A DNA stretch of 64,000 nt from Tamarix chinensis (taxonomy: Eukaryota > Streptophyta > Magnoliopsida > Caryophyllales > Tamaricaceae), in assembly GCA_030549775.1 (NCBI GenBank), contig CM060178.1:70230556-70294555 (forward strand), read 5' to 3'. A program made the position numbers and the translations under genes. Each line of letters opens with the position of its first letter. Position 1 is the first letter of the stretch. Positions 48,075 through 59,880 of the stretch are shown in pieces. The notes beneath the pieces were generated by a model. The model was not told the DNA's origin. It saw nothing but the letters and a program-made list of their open reading frames with translations, and searched no databases.

Positions 48075-50397
48075 TATTTGATTTAACCTACCTAATTTTG
48101 AAGTTAATCTCGGTCCAGAATATTTTCTTAAATGTTTGCAAATTGTTGAATCTATCTTTTATTATAAGGAGCTTGATGATGTGAAAATATGTCAAATTGC
48201 CATATTGAAGTTTAAGAAGTTTGCTAAAGTATAGTATGAAAATTTGAAGAGGATAAGGGATAGAAAGGGGAAAACAAAAATAAGATCATGAGAGAAATTG
48301 AAAAAGTATTTAAAAAGAAAATTCATGCCTAGAGAATATGAGCAAGAAAATGTCATTAAAATGACTTCTTTGAGGCAAGGGTTGTTTGAAGTGGAAGAGT
48401 ACATTAGAGAGTTTAAAATATTAGCTCTTATTTGTGATGTTTAAGACAGAGAAAAGCAAAGACTGCTAGATTTATTGGAGGTCTAAATATGAATATTAGA
48501 GAGAAGGTTGAGGTGTACCTTTATGAGTTATTCGAAGATTTCGAAAAATTAGTAATCAATTTGAGAAGCAGTTGAAGAGAACCAAGCCACCAAAAAAAAT
48601 CAATCAATGAAACATATGGTTCAAACATCAAAGGGTGTTAAAGCCATCATCCTCTCAAAACACAACTCAAGACAACACTAGAAGGTTCAATCATGAAGAA
48701 AAGGGCAAGGAAAAGATGTTTGATAAGGTGAACAAGCAATGTTTGAAGTGTAGAGGCTATGGTCATTTTGCTTTGGATTCTCTAAATCAAAGGATAATGA
48801 CTTTGAAGGAGATAATGAGTATGGAAGCTTGTGATCAGGAAGACGAAGACCTTAATGAAGACCTTGAGGAAGGTAGTGAAGATCCATAAGATGCTTTGGG
48901 AGATGGACAAGTAGTTTGATATGTGTTGCAATGAGTGATTCAAGTGCAACAACAGCCTCAACCTACTCAAAGGGAGAAGATCTTCAGAGCTAAACGTAGA
49001 GTTGAAGAAAAAATGTGTGAAGTCATTATCAAAAGTGGCTTTTCTACCAATGTTTCCAATGAAAGAATGGTGAGCAAGCACGGATTGAAGACCATGGATC
49101 ATCCAAGGCCATATTCACTTCAATGGCTCAACAAGGACAAAGGTGTAAGGGTAATCAAACAAGCTCTTATATCTTTGAAAATTGGAAATTATTTTGATGA
49201 TGATTTATACGATATTCTACCTATGGATGCTTGTCATATTTTAGTGGGGAGACCTCGGCAATTTGATAGGCAGGTAACACATGATGGGGTCCTTAATGAA
49301 TATGTGGTGAGAAAAGATAGAAAGAAGTTTAAACTTAAGCCTAATATAGATGGGGAGAGTTCAATTCTAAGAAGTGAAAGGTAGGAAGAGGCCAAGGGTA
49401 AGAAGCAAAAAAAAGGTAGAAAAAAATAGAGTTGAAGGCAAATGGGAGGAGAAATAAAAGAAAGAAGATGTCAAAGGTAAGGGAAGAAGAAAGAAGAGTA
49501 GCATGGAGTTGTTAATCCTTAAAGAGTTAGAGATGATTGAAGCTATCAAGAGTGAGAAAGTATGCTATGACATGGTAGTGAAAGAAGTTCTACTAGGGGG
49601 TATGTTAATAAGAATCCAAAATTGCAACAAGTGTTGAGAAAGTATGCAGATGTTTTCCCAAATGAGTTATAACTTGGATTACCTATTTTGAGAGGTAACG
49701 AGCATACTATTGATTTTATGCCAAGAGTTCCTTTACCAAACAAGCTAGCTTATAGATGCAATTCAGAAGAGTCCAAGGAGCTACAAAGACAAATGCAATA
49801 ATTATTTGATTGAGGCTATATTCGAGAGAACAAGACTCCGTGTAGTGTATTAGCTTTATTGGTACCTAAGAAGGATGGTACGTGGGAGATGTGCATTGAC
49901 TCTAGAGCAGTCAACAATATCACAGTCAAATATAGATTTTTGATGCTAAGATTGGATGATATGTTAGATAAGTTGCATAGAGCAAAGGCATTTCTCGAAG
50001 CTTGACCTTAGAAGTGGATACCGTAAAATGAGGATAAGGAAAAGGAACGAATGGAAGACGGCTTTCAAGACTAAGTATGGGTTCTTTGAGTGGTTGGTGG
50101 TTCTATTTGGGTTATGCAATGCACCAAGTTCATTCATGAGGTTGATGACCGAAGTACTTAGACCGTTCCTTGGAGTCTTTGTTATTGCCTACCTTGATGA
50201 TATTTTGATATAAAGAAATAGTGAGTTCGAACACATGCGGCATTTGAAGAGATTATTTGATAAACTTAGGGAGGTGAAACTCTATGGTAAAATGGAGAAG
50301 TGTGGTTTTATGATGAAGAGTGTGGTTTTTCTAGGCTACATTGTGAGTGGAGGCACTATTAGAATTAATCCTTCAAAGGTGGAAGCCATTCAAATGG
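48075..50397 (+). pseudogene. CRM-like Ty3/gypsy gag-pol relic
   Basis: Gag text from about 48105 (YFLKCLQIVESIFYYKELDD; YEQENVIKMTSLRQGLFEV), nucleocapsid knuckle CLKCRGYGHFALDS at about 48740 (last Cys of CCHC replaced by Ser), aspartic protease at 48935-49384 (MDACHILVGRPRQFDRQV; the active-site D-S-G reads K-S-G), and reverse transcriptase at about 49660-50397 ([52 protein letters not shown]). There is a frameshift near 49995 and a stop right after the YLDD box (50211-50213). It breaks at 50397 in the RT thumb (PSKVEAIQ). No LTR of its own is attached on either side. The motif set matches CRM/Reina chromoviruses. Confidence 0.8.
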
Positions 50398-50505
50398 ATG
50401 TTGGTTGGGTGATGTATGACAATGGTGGTAGGGGAAAGAGGAAAAAGACGTAAGGCTAGGTGGTGGTGCTAGCGGCAACAAGCGGTGACAAAGTAGGGAG
50501 GTGGA
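50398..50505 (-). repeat. LTR purine-block fragment, left of nested Tekay
   Basis: G-rich sequence of LTR purine-block type joined directly to the RT relic. It continues at 59881 across the inserted Tekay-like element. Confidence 0.5.
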
Positions 50506-53500
50506 TGTAATACCCCCTCTTAAAATTCTTTAATTTACATTTAAAATTATGTCAATATAAAATAATTGAGCTTTGGTTTTGGAAAGGGCTTAAAATTTTA
50601 ATAAAGTTGTGAATTTTAGGCGGACGATAGACTTTTTTGCCCAACCGATCAACAGCTCAAAAACTCATAATTTTATTTTCTCATAAACCTATTGATTTGG
50701 TTTGCTCAAACTGATCGAGTAGTTATCCTACTATTTTAGATCCTTTTTTATTTATATTTGAATCTCTTTTAATGCTTCTAAAATATTCTAATTATATTCT
50801 TTTTTTGCTAATAAGCATATTTTGATACTTTGGGATTATTTTTTACATTATTTATATGACTGCATGAATTTTATTTAGCTAAAAATTTTCGAAAGTACTT
50901 TTTAAGGTATATCTCTTCTCCTTCACTTTTCTCTCTCTTCTAGCAGCCATGGCTGTGTGTTTAAATTTCTACACAGCTTCCCTTCCTACCAAACCTCTGT
51001 TATGTTCTAGTCACACCTTACCTCCTTTATCTTAACTTGAGATCTCTTTATACATTGAGTTGCCTGCACTCAACCTAAGTCTGAATTCCCTCCTTCCCAC
51101 TTGGTAATTTCAACCAAAATTAACTCCTATAGACCATATTTCTAATTTAATTCACTCTTTATTATCTGCATTTGCTAGTTTTCTCCCTTTTACTTTGTGA
51201 AAAATTCCTTAGTGTTGCTGGGAAAAATAGAGGCCTTCCTCTTGTTCCCTATCCTTTGGTTAAAATTCTTATCTCTTATTTCTTCTCCTAATCTTATCTT
51301 TATCTCCACTTTGTTTTTCTTAAGTAAGGAAGGGTTAAAGTTTATAAAAAGGTTGAAGACCTTGGGTTTTGGTGTAAATTCTAAGAGAAGTTTATATTTT
51401 GTCATTATTCTTCTCCTTCTTTTTCTGATTTATTTATTAATGTTTGAAAAGGAATTTTAATGATTTAATTATTGATTCTCTTAGGAATTGAGGTATTAGT
51501 AGATAACCATCAAGTTACAAGTTCATCCTAGAAGAATTACTTGAAGGTAAGCATTCTTATCTTTAATATGAATAAGGACTTTTGTGTCATATTTTGGTTC
51601 CCTATTCTTGGTGCTTTAGTGTGAGCATGAATTATTCTATCCTTAGAATCGAGCTTATCGTAGAGTTCCTTCTTGAAAATTAAGCATGTTTTGGGTTCTC
51701 TAATATTATGCATGATTTTGGCAATTTTGAGCATGATTTTAGTTATTGCAAATATTTTAATGTATCCTTGTGATTCTATGTGTGCCTCATGTATCTTTAT
51801 GTGTTTGATAACATAGATAATTGCTAGTATTAATATGGAAAGTTGGGTAAATTTTAGTATGTGGATTAAAAGTATTTGTATTGTTTTACCCAGACTAATT
51901 TATTAGTTCGTTGGATTGATAGACTAGTTTTCTAAACAATCATTCAGTTTAGGGATTTTGATTAACTAGTTATAAGATTAGTGGATTGGATTGATGAACC
52001 ACTACATCCATTCCTAAGAGAAGTTTTTCTATTTGTCAAACCCATTGAGTGGTTGCCTTGCGACCAGAGTGTCCTAATCTCTACTTAGACCAACTTGTTG
52101 ACTTGTTAACTAGTTTATTTTTCTATGCAGGTATGGTACGACCAGATTAGTCAATGGGTTCTAAGGACTGATCAACTAGTCAACTTGTTTTTGCTAATTT
52201 TACTTATTAATTAATATTCTTGTGTTACACCTTTTATATCAATATTTTTATTCAAATAAAAAATTCTAACCATGATTACAACCATGTATACCTAAAAAAT
52301 AATATGGATCAAATTGATGATAATTAAGCCTTGATTTGGTTGAGTTGGGTGTCATCTCGAAACACCCAATTGGTGGCTTATATACCTTATGATATGTTTG
52401 GTTTTATTACTTAGAAACACCTAATTTGGATAATAATGTAATTAAATTGTGACTTTTGATGTCCCTTGGTAATTAATAATTGATGGATAAATATTTTGCT
52501 TGAGCCTTTTCATTCAACTCTTGGGGTAGCTAGCCATTAGTTAGTGGGCGGGTCACTCTATGTGTTATATTTTCACTCAATACGTACATCTATATCTCTC
52601 GGGTTATGCTCAATAAGGGTTATGCATATATCTTTGAGGTATAATAATATACTATGGTAGGCCGATGTGGTATTGATGTACAGTTCAGGTGGGTGAAGTA
52701 TCCCAACACAATCCCACTAGAAATTTGTATGGCCCATTGCTTAGACGAGTGTAGTATCCCAATTTTTAGCCCTCTCAATGAAGGCACTCTATGTATAGAC
52801 GGTGAGGTATCCCAATACAAGCTCCTTCAATGTACTTTGACCATATGTGGTGGGTATGGTATCCCATGGTGTGTTAGCCCTCGTGGTAGGTGCGCTCAAT
52901 GTGTGGTGGGTGTGGTAGTTCTAGAGAAAATTTCCTTTGATGTATCTTAACCTTGTGTGTTGGGTGTGATATCCTATTATGTGTGTATGATACCGTGACT
53001 TTTATTCATGATGGAGAACTAGTGGCTGAACGAATTATCTTAATAACTGGAAATTGTGTGGTCACTAAAGGAAGAATTATAATATAATTTAAATTATGTG
53101 GTTATGATGTGTTTACTATATTATTATTCTTCCATGATATCTATGCAAGCATGCCTCGTTTTATAACTACCATGATCTTGAGTGTTATTCTATGTTAGTG
53201 TGCTTATCATCATGCTATTATGTGACTTCAATGTGATGTATGTGCCCAAACCATGTTTTAGGAAATTTATTTTATCAGTACTTCACCGTATAGAGACTAC
53301 ATTTGTGTGTTCACTATAATGATCCAGCTTCTGGTCCGGTGAGAAGAGGATGATTTATAGGAATATTATTCTCAACTAGAGTATGTTGAGAATGATATAG
53401 TGGACTAGCAGCTAACCAAAATTTAGGAATTCAAAAGTTACTTTCTTATGTAGTTAACAGTTAGGATAATTGATTAGATGCATTTTCTTCCCACTGTTGG

Positions 53501-53803
53501 GATGCTTTAGTTCTTTCCTTTTATTTAAACTCTTAGATTTGACCCCTATATTTAGATTAGTAAACTCACTATTTTATATATAATACCATTCAAGTAATTA
53601 TTATTGTAGAATTGTAACATTATTAGTAGAGCATGCATTTTTTCATGATTGCTCTACTTTACCTTACATTAGGCTAGAGCTAGGTGATGATCACATCTCT
53701 ATCATAGTTGATGAGGCAGTAGCATTCCCTAATTTTACTTTTATAAACTCTTATGCAAGGTCTTCAAAATAAATTTTCTGGTTTAAAAATTGGGGATGTT
53801 ATA
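50506..53803 (+). repeat. 5' LTR of Tekay-like element, 3298 bp
   Basis: Starts TGTAATACCCCCTC and ends GGGGATGTTATA, directly followed by a primer-binding site. A CT-rich block lies at 50920-51180 and a GGTGGGTGTGGTATCCC-type minisatellite at 52680-52990. Long LTRs of 3-4 kb are usual for Tekay/Del elements. The five bases before it, GTGGA, nearly match the five after the distal LTR, ATGGA. Confidence 0.8.
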
Positions 53804-53806
53804 AGT

Positions 53807-53819
53807 TGGTATCAAAGCC
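53807..53819 (+). other. Primer-binding site (initiator Met tRNA type)
   Basis: TGGTATCAAAGCC, one mismatch from TGGTATCAGAGCC, three bases after the LTR end. Confidence 0.85.
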
Positions 53820-56800
53820 TATAGTTTTTAAATCCAAACATAACTCAACAAAAATGAATTTCTTTGGCTCCATTCAAACTTTTAGTATCCGGTTAAGTCC
53901 ATGAGTGAGTGTTGGTTTGGGTGGGAGTTGGCCTTAAATTTATAAGATAGGACTAACTTCTAGTCTTTTGTCCAAAGTGCTACCTCCATGTGTACTAATT
54001 TCGTAGTTATCTATTGGCCATTTCCTTATGCAATTTAATATTTTAGGATTTTGATGGCTATGAACAAAACCTCGAGCATTTTATAGAGGTAGTTAGGGCC
54101 TACTAGGATAGGTAGATTTAGCATGAGGAGCCTCTAAAGCCGCTCCTTCGACCTCCTTTTATCATTTTATCACTGGAGAATTGGCTTCATAGGGTTTATC
54201 TTCATTTTCCATCTATCTTTAAGGGTCATGAGGACCTGGATGTGTTGGAGCATTGGTTGAGGGATTTCAAGAAGATTTTTGTTGCTAGTGGTTACCTAGA
54301 GAGTAAGTAGGTGGACATTGGAGTGTCCCACTTTCGAGGTCATGCTGGAAAACGATGAAGAGGTCAGGAGCTAAGATGAGTCACTACAAATCATAGTAGA
54401 ATTTCATGTAGATGCTATGGGTGAATTTCTACCCTACTTGCCTAAAGATGGAGTTCTATTTGGGTACATATATGGTGGAGGATTACAACAACCTCTATTT
54501 GAACCTTGTTCATTTTTTTTCTAGAATTCGATGTTCATGAGAGTATGAAGGTTCAACAATTTTATTTTGGCTAAATATGAGACTTTAAGAGATGATGGTG
54601 AGGACTCGTGGGCACGATGACTATGCCTTAGAGATATCAATGATTGCATAGGCCTGTAGCACCCAGTTAAGGGTTGAGAAAAGGTTTGAGGGTAGTTCAC
54701 TACAAGGGGGAGAGAATAGGTTCCAAGCTGTATGCATTCATCAGTCGAGGATGGTAACTTGCTATAAAGGGTATTTCATTCAAATTTTCATATGTTAGTG
54801 GAGTGGTAAGAACTACCCAGGGATGGATTAGGCTGGATAGCTGGATTAGTGTCATGGCTATGATATGATGGGGCACCGTTGGTTTGAGTGTCATACTATT
54901 GGGGGTAGTGTCTTCTAAGGGCAGGCACATTCGTAGGTATAGTGTCTCTAACTCCACTTGTTCATAGGGCTTAGGTGGTAGATAATGGAGCTAATAGAAC
55001 TACTCTATTGAAGAGGGTTCAGAGGCCCCACACCTTTCAGCCAGAGTAGGGTTTAGGTAGTGTTGTAGGAGCACCTCCAAGCAGTTTCCTAAATGTGATG
55101 AGTTGGCTAGAGGCTAATAGCCAGGCATACATTCTAATGCATATGTTCACGATTTCTTCCCAACCTGCTTATGTGGTGTTCAATTCAGGTTCTTTACACT
55201 CCTTTGTGTCTACAATTTTCATAGCTAGGATAGCTATGATTCCTTTTGATAGGATAGAGAGTTTTGTGGTGCTCCCAACTGGGAATTAACTTACACGTAC
55301 TAGGTTGTATAGTGATATGGCCTTAGTCATTAGTAGAATTAAGCTTCTAGTAGACCTCATACAGCTTGAACTTCATGCCTTTGACCTAATCCTTTGGATG
55401 TATATAATCTCAAGATATCAAGCTATAATCAATTGATCATAGGAGTGTGTGGTTCTTAAGGGACCAAAGGGTGCTAGGGTCTCTTACCGAAGATAAAAGC
55501 CTAGGCCCTCAATGAGGGTGCTATCCGCAATGGTGCTTGATATGTTGGTATGTAGGGGTACCCACTCTACTTATGCAATGTTAAAGATCTAGGTTTTGAG
55601 GAGCCAATTATTGAGGGTATCTCAGTGATACAAAAGTTTCTAGATGCTTTTTTTTATGAGATCTTAGGTATGTTGCCAGCGCGTGAGATAGACTTCATAA
55701 GTACCTTACACTAGTGAAAGAGCCTGTGTCGAAGGCTCCCTATCACTCACCACCCACTTATATAACAGAGTTACGCACTCAGTTGAAGGAGTTATTGGAG
55801 AAGGGGTACATTTGAATGAGTGTACCACCTTAAGGAGCACCAATATATTTTTTAAGGAAGAAGGATGGTGGGTTGAAACTTTGCAACGATTGCAGATGAT
55901 TGAACTAGGTCATAGTGAATAACCTTTATCCTTTACCTTGATCGATGACCTTTTTGATCATCTACATGGAATATAGTGTCAATTGAGGATCACTGAGAAA
56001 GACACAGGGAAGATAGCCTTCAAGATAAGGTATGGCCATTATAAGATCACCATGATGTCCTTTGGACTCACAAATGCATTTGCGGTATTTATGTCTCTCA
56101 TAAACCACATCTTCTAGCAACACCTTAATCAATTCATTATGGTTTTCATTGACGATATCTTGATTTATTCTAGGACTCATGAGGAACACGAGCAATATCT
56201 ATCACATACCTTGGCATTGTTGAGGGCCCATCAATCGTATACTAAGCTCTCAAAGTGTGAGTTTTGGCTAGACAAGGAAGCTTTCATTGGTCATGACATC
56301 TTGAAGGAGGGTCTGTTGGTGGACCCTTCAATGATTCAAGATGTATCAGAGTGGTTAACACCAATGAATGTTAGAGAGATACATAGTTTTTTGGGAATAG
56401 TTATATACTACAAAAGTTTCATCCAAGAATTTTCTCAAATTTCTCATCCTTTGAATTCCTTATTGAATAAGGCATCAAGCTTTCATTAAGATGAGAATTC
56501 TAATGAGGCTTTTAAGGAGCTCAAGAAGATTTTAAATTCAGTGCCTATTCTTACTTTGTTGTTAGGTACAAAGAGATTCAAAGTGTATAGTGATGCATCT
56601 AAGTTTGGTTTGGGGCACATGTTGATGCAGCACGGGAGGATAGTGGCATATACTTCTCACCAATTAAAGGAGCATGAGTAGAACTATCCCACCCATGCCC
56701 TTGAGATAGTTATAGTGGTTTTTGCCTGTGAATATCCAGAGACATTACCTGTATGGAGTACAGTGTAAGTTCTACATGGACCATAAGAGCCTCAAGTACA

Positions 56801-57360
56801 TCTTCACTCAAAGTGAGATAAAAATGAAACAAAAAAGGTGGATGGAGTTAGTTAAAGACTATGATTTAGAGTTGACCTACCATAAGGGTAAGGCCAACAA
56901 CGTATGGGATCCTCTTAGTAAAAAGACTTCACATTCCTTGGGTTCACATGTTGTGTATAGATTAGATTCATCAAGAGCTTTAGGATGTTGACATTGAGAT
57001 GAATGGGTTCAAGGATCTTGAGATAAGCATGAGTGCTCTTACGATCACACCGACCATTTTTATTGATATTAGATCTAGCTAGCTAAGAGATGTCAATCTC
57101 GAGCTAAGCGAGCTATAACATAGGGTAGAGCTTTGAGGTATTAGATTTCTTAGAACATTAATATCCATTTCTGAGTCATATGGTGTGTTACGCAAAGTTG
57201 TGGGGAGATTAAGTGAAAGATTCTGGAGGAGGGTCATCAAGTGCCTTATTCCATTTATCCTAGAGGTGACAAGTTGTACAAGAACTTGAAAAAAATATAT
57301 TGGTTGCCTTGTATGAAGTAGGAGCTTGTAGACCTTGTTAGGATTTTTAAAGGTTTTGTG
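53820..57360 (+). pseudogene. Tekay-like gag-pol relic, integrase deleted
   Basis: Gag text at about 54120-54700 (DLDVLEHWLRDFKKIF; RGHAG). Protease at about 55140-55290 (YVVFNSGSLHSFVS; the catalytic Asp of D-S-G is Asn). Reverse transcriptase at about 55640-56490, with the catalytic box FIDDILIYSR intact and FLGIVIYYKSFI in the connection. RNase H at 56500-56960 (KVYSDASKFGLGHMLMQ; YMDHKSLKYIFTQ). The integrase zinc-finger start lies at about 57200-57350 and then runs straight into LTR sequence. Integrase and the first third of the 3' LTR are thus missing. Numerous stops; frames change near 55990, 56490 and 56740. Confidence 0.75.
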
Positions 57361-58744
57361 TCTTAATTCTCTTAGGAATCGAGGCCCCACTAGATAAGCA
57401 TCGAGTTAGGAGTTTGTGCTAAAAGAATTACTTAAAGGTAAGGCATATTTATCTTTAATATGAATAAGGTCTTTTGCTGCTTATTATGGTTTCATGTTCT
57501 TTGTGTTTTTGTGTGAGCATGAGTTGTTATATTTTAGAAATTGATCAAGTGGTAGAGTTCCTTTTTGAGACTTAGGCATGGTTTGGTTTCCTTAATATTA
57601 AGCATGATTTTGGCTATTTTGAGCATGATTTTGTTTAACGTCAATGTTGTCATGTATTTTTGTGATTCTATGTGTGCAATATGTCTCATTATGTATTTGA
57701 TGACATAGAAACATTCTAGGATTAATATGGCAAGTTGGGTAAAAATTTAGTATATGGATCTCAAGTTTGGGTGTTGTTTTACAAAAACCAATTGATATGT
57801 TAGTTGGACCGATTAATTAGTTGTGTGAATAGTTTCTCGATTTGGAGAATTTGATCGGTCGGTTGCAATATAATTCAATTGACTCGATGAACCACTTGAT
57901 TGGTTCCTATGAGTAGTCGATTACTTTACCAAACCCATCGACAGGTTGCCTTGTGATCAAAGTGGTCTAGTCTTTGCTTAGACCCATCAACCAATTAGGT
58001 CAAAACCATCATTTGGTTTCCTATGAACGGTCTCGTACGACCAAACCAGTCGATAGGTCCTAGGGACAGATCGATAGGTCAGCCTGTTTTGGCTAGATTT
58101 ACTTATTAATTAATATCCTTTCATTGGACCTTCTACATTAATGTTTTATGCAATTACAACATTTTAATCATGATTACAACCATGTTTACCCTAAAATTAA
58201 TATGGATCAAAATGATGATAATTGGACCTTGATTTGGTTAGGGTTGGTGTCATATCTAAATACCTAATTGGTGGCTTATATGCCTTGTAATGTGTTTGGT
58301 ATTATCACTAGGAAACACCCAATTTGGATAATAATGGAATTAATGTGTGACTTTTTATATCACTTGGTAATTAATAATGAATCGATTAAGATTTTGTTCA
58401 AGACTTTTTCTCTAAATCTCGGGGTAGCTAGCTAGGAATTAGTGGGCAAGTCATTTTGTAATTCATATTTTCACTCAATACCTATTTCTTTCTCTACGAG
58501 GTTGTGGTAGGAAGAGGGTTATATACATATCTTTGAGTTATAGGATTATACTATGGCAGACCCGCGTGGCATCAGTGTCAAGTTCAGGTGGATGAGGTAT
58601 CCAAGTACAAGCCCCTTGGAAATTCTTATTATCCATTGCTTAGGCGGGTGTGGTATCCCAAGTTTTAGCCCTCACACTAGTGGCACTCGATGTGTTGTGG
58701 GTGAGGTATCCCAATACAAGCTCCTTCAATGAACTTTGATTATG

Positions 58745-58877
58745 TCTGGTGGGTGTGGTATCCCATGGTGTGTTATCTCTCATGACAGGAGCACTCGATG
58801 TGTGGTGGGTGTGGTATCCCATGGTGTGTTATCTCTCATGACAGGAACACTCGATGTGTGGTGGGTGTGGTATCCCC
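58745..58877 (+). repeat. 56-bp minisatellite in Tekay-like LTR
   Basis: GGTGGGTGTGGTATCCC begins at 58748, 58804 and 58860. The first two full units differ at very few bases, so this amplification is recent compared with the rest of the LTR. Confidence 0.9.
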
Positions 58878-59011
58878 AGAGATTTGTTTTGGTGGAGAAC
58901 TAGGTGTGGTCAAATGGATGATCTTAATAACTCAAGATTTTATGGTCACTAGATGAAGACTTATAATATGGTTGTGTGGTTATTATGCATTTAATATATT
59001 ATTATTCTTCC

Positions 59012-59302
59012 ATGATCTCCATGTAATCATGCCTTGTTGTATTATTGTCGTGAGCCTGAGTGTTATTTTATGTTACTAATCTTATCACCATGCTGCTATG
59101 TGACTTCCATGATCTCCATGCAATCATTCCTTGTTGTATTACTACCATAATCCTGATTATTATTTTATGTTATTGAGCTTATCACTCTACTACTATGTGA
59201 CTTCAATGATCTCCATGCAACCATGCCTTGTTGTATTACTATCATGATCTTGAGTATGATTTTATGTTAGTGTGCTTATCACCATGCTACTATGTGACTT
59301 CA
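59012..59302 (+). repeat. 97-bp triplication in Tekay-like LTR
   Basis: ATGATCTCCATG begins at 59012, 59109 and 59206, exactly 97 bp apart. Units share CCTTGTTGTATTA, TTTTATGTTA and CTTATCAC. The partner LTR at 53100-53250 has a single copy, so the triplication came after the two LTRs were made. Confidence 0.85.
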
Positions 59303-59880
59303 ATGTGCCACATGAGCACTAACCATGTCTTAGGAAGCCTTTTGTTTTACTTGTACTTCATTATACCGATACTACATTTGTGTAGTCACTATAATGATCC
59401 GGCTTCTGATAAAGTGAGACAAGGATAATTTTCAAGGATATGATTCTCAGCAAGAGTATGTTGAGGATGATACCGTGGACCTGTAGATAATCATTACTTG
59501 GGGATCCGAGTGTTACTTTCTTATATATTTAAGAGTTAGAATAACCGATTAGATGTATTTTTACCCACTGTGTTAGAATATTTTAATTCTTTTTTGTTAT
59601 TTAAACTCTTGGCTTTGACCTCTATATTTAGATTTTTAAACTTTCTCTTTTATCTATAATATCATTCTTGTCATTGTTATTGTTGAATTATAGTATTATT
59701 AGTAGACCATGCATTCTTTTACGATTATTTTGTTTTTCCTTGCATCAATTATGAGTTAGGTGATGATCACACCTCTCTCATAGTTGATGTGGCTGTAACA
59801 TTCTCTGATTTTTCCTTTACAAACACTTTTGCATTATCTTCAAGTAATTTTTTTTTGATCTAAAATTATGGGGTATTACA

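Larger units (their letters stand above)
57361..59880 (+). repeat. 3' LTR of Tekay-like element, 5'-truncated
   Basis: AATTCTCTTAGGAATCGAGG at 57365 corresponds to the ATTCTCTTAGGAATTGAGG stretch at 51476; from there the two LTRs run in parallel to GGGGTATTACA at 59880. About the first 970 bp of the LTR are missing. It contains a 56-bp minisatellite and a 97-bp triplication. Confidence 0.8.

Noticed and set aside
48075..50397. Possibility that the CRM-like gag-pol is the interior of the element with the LTR at 43938-48074
   Set aside because: That LTR has its PBS on the other side (43923, minus sense), no PBS follows 48074, and the gag starts directly at the LTR edge.
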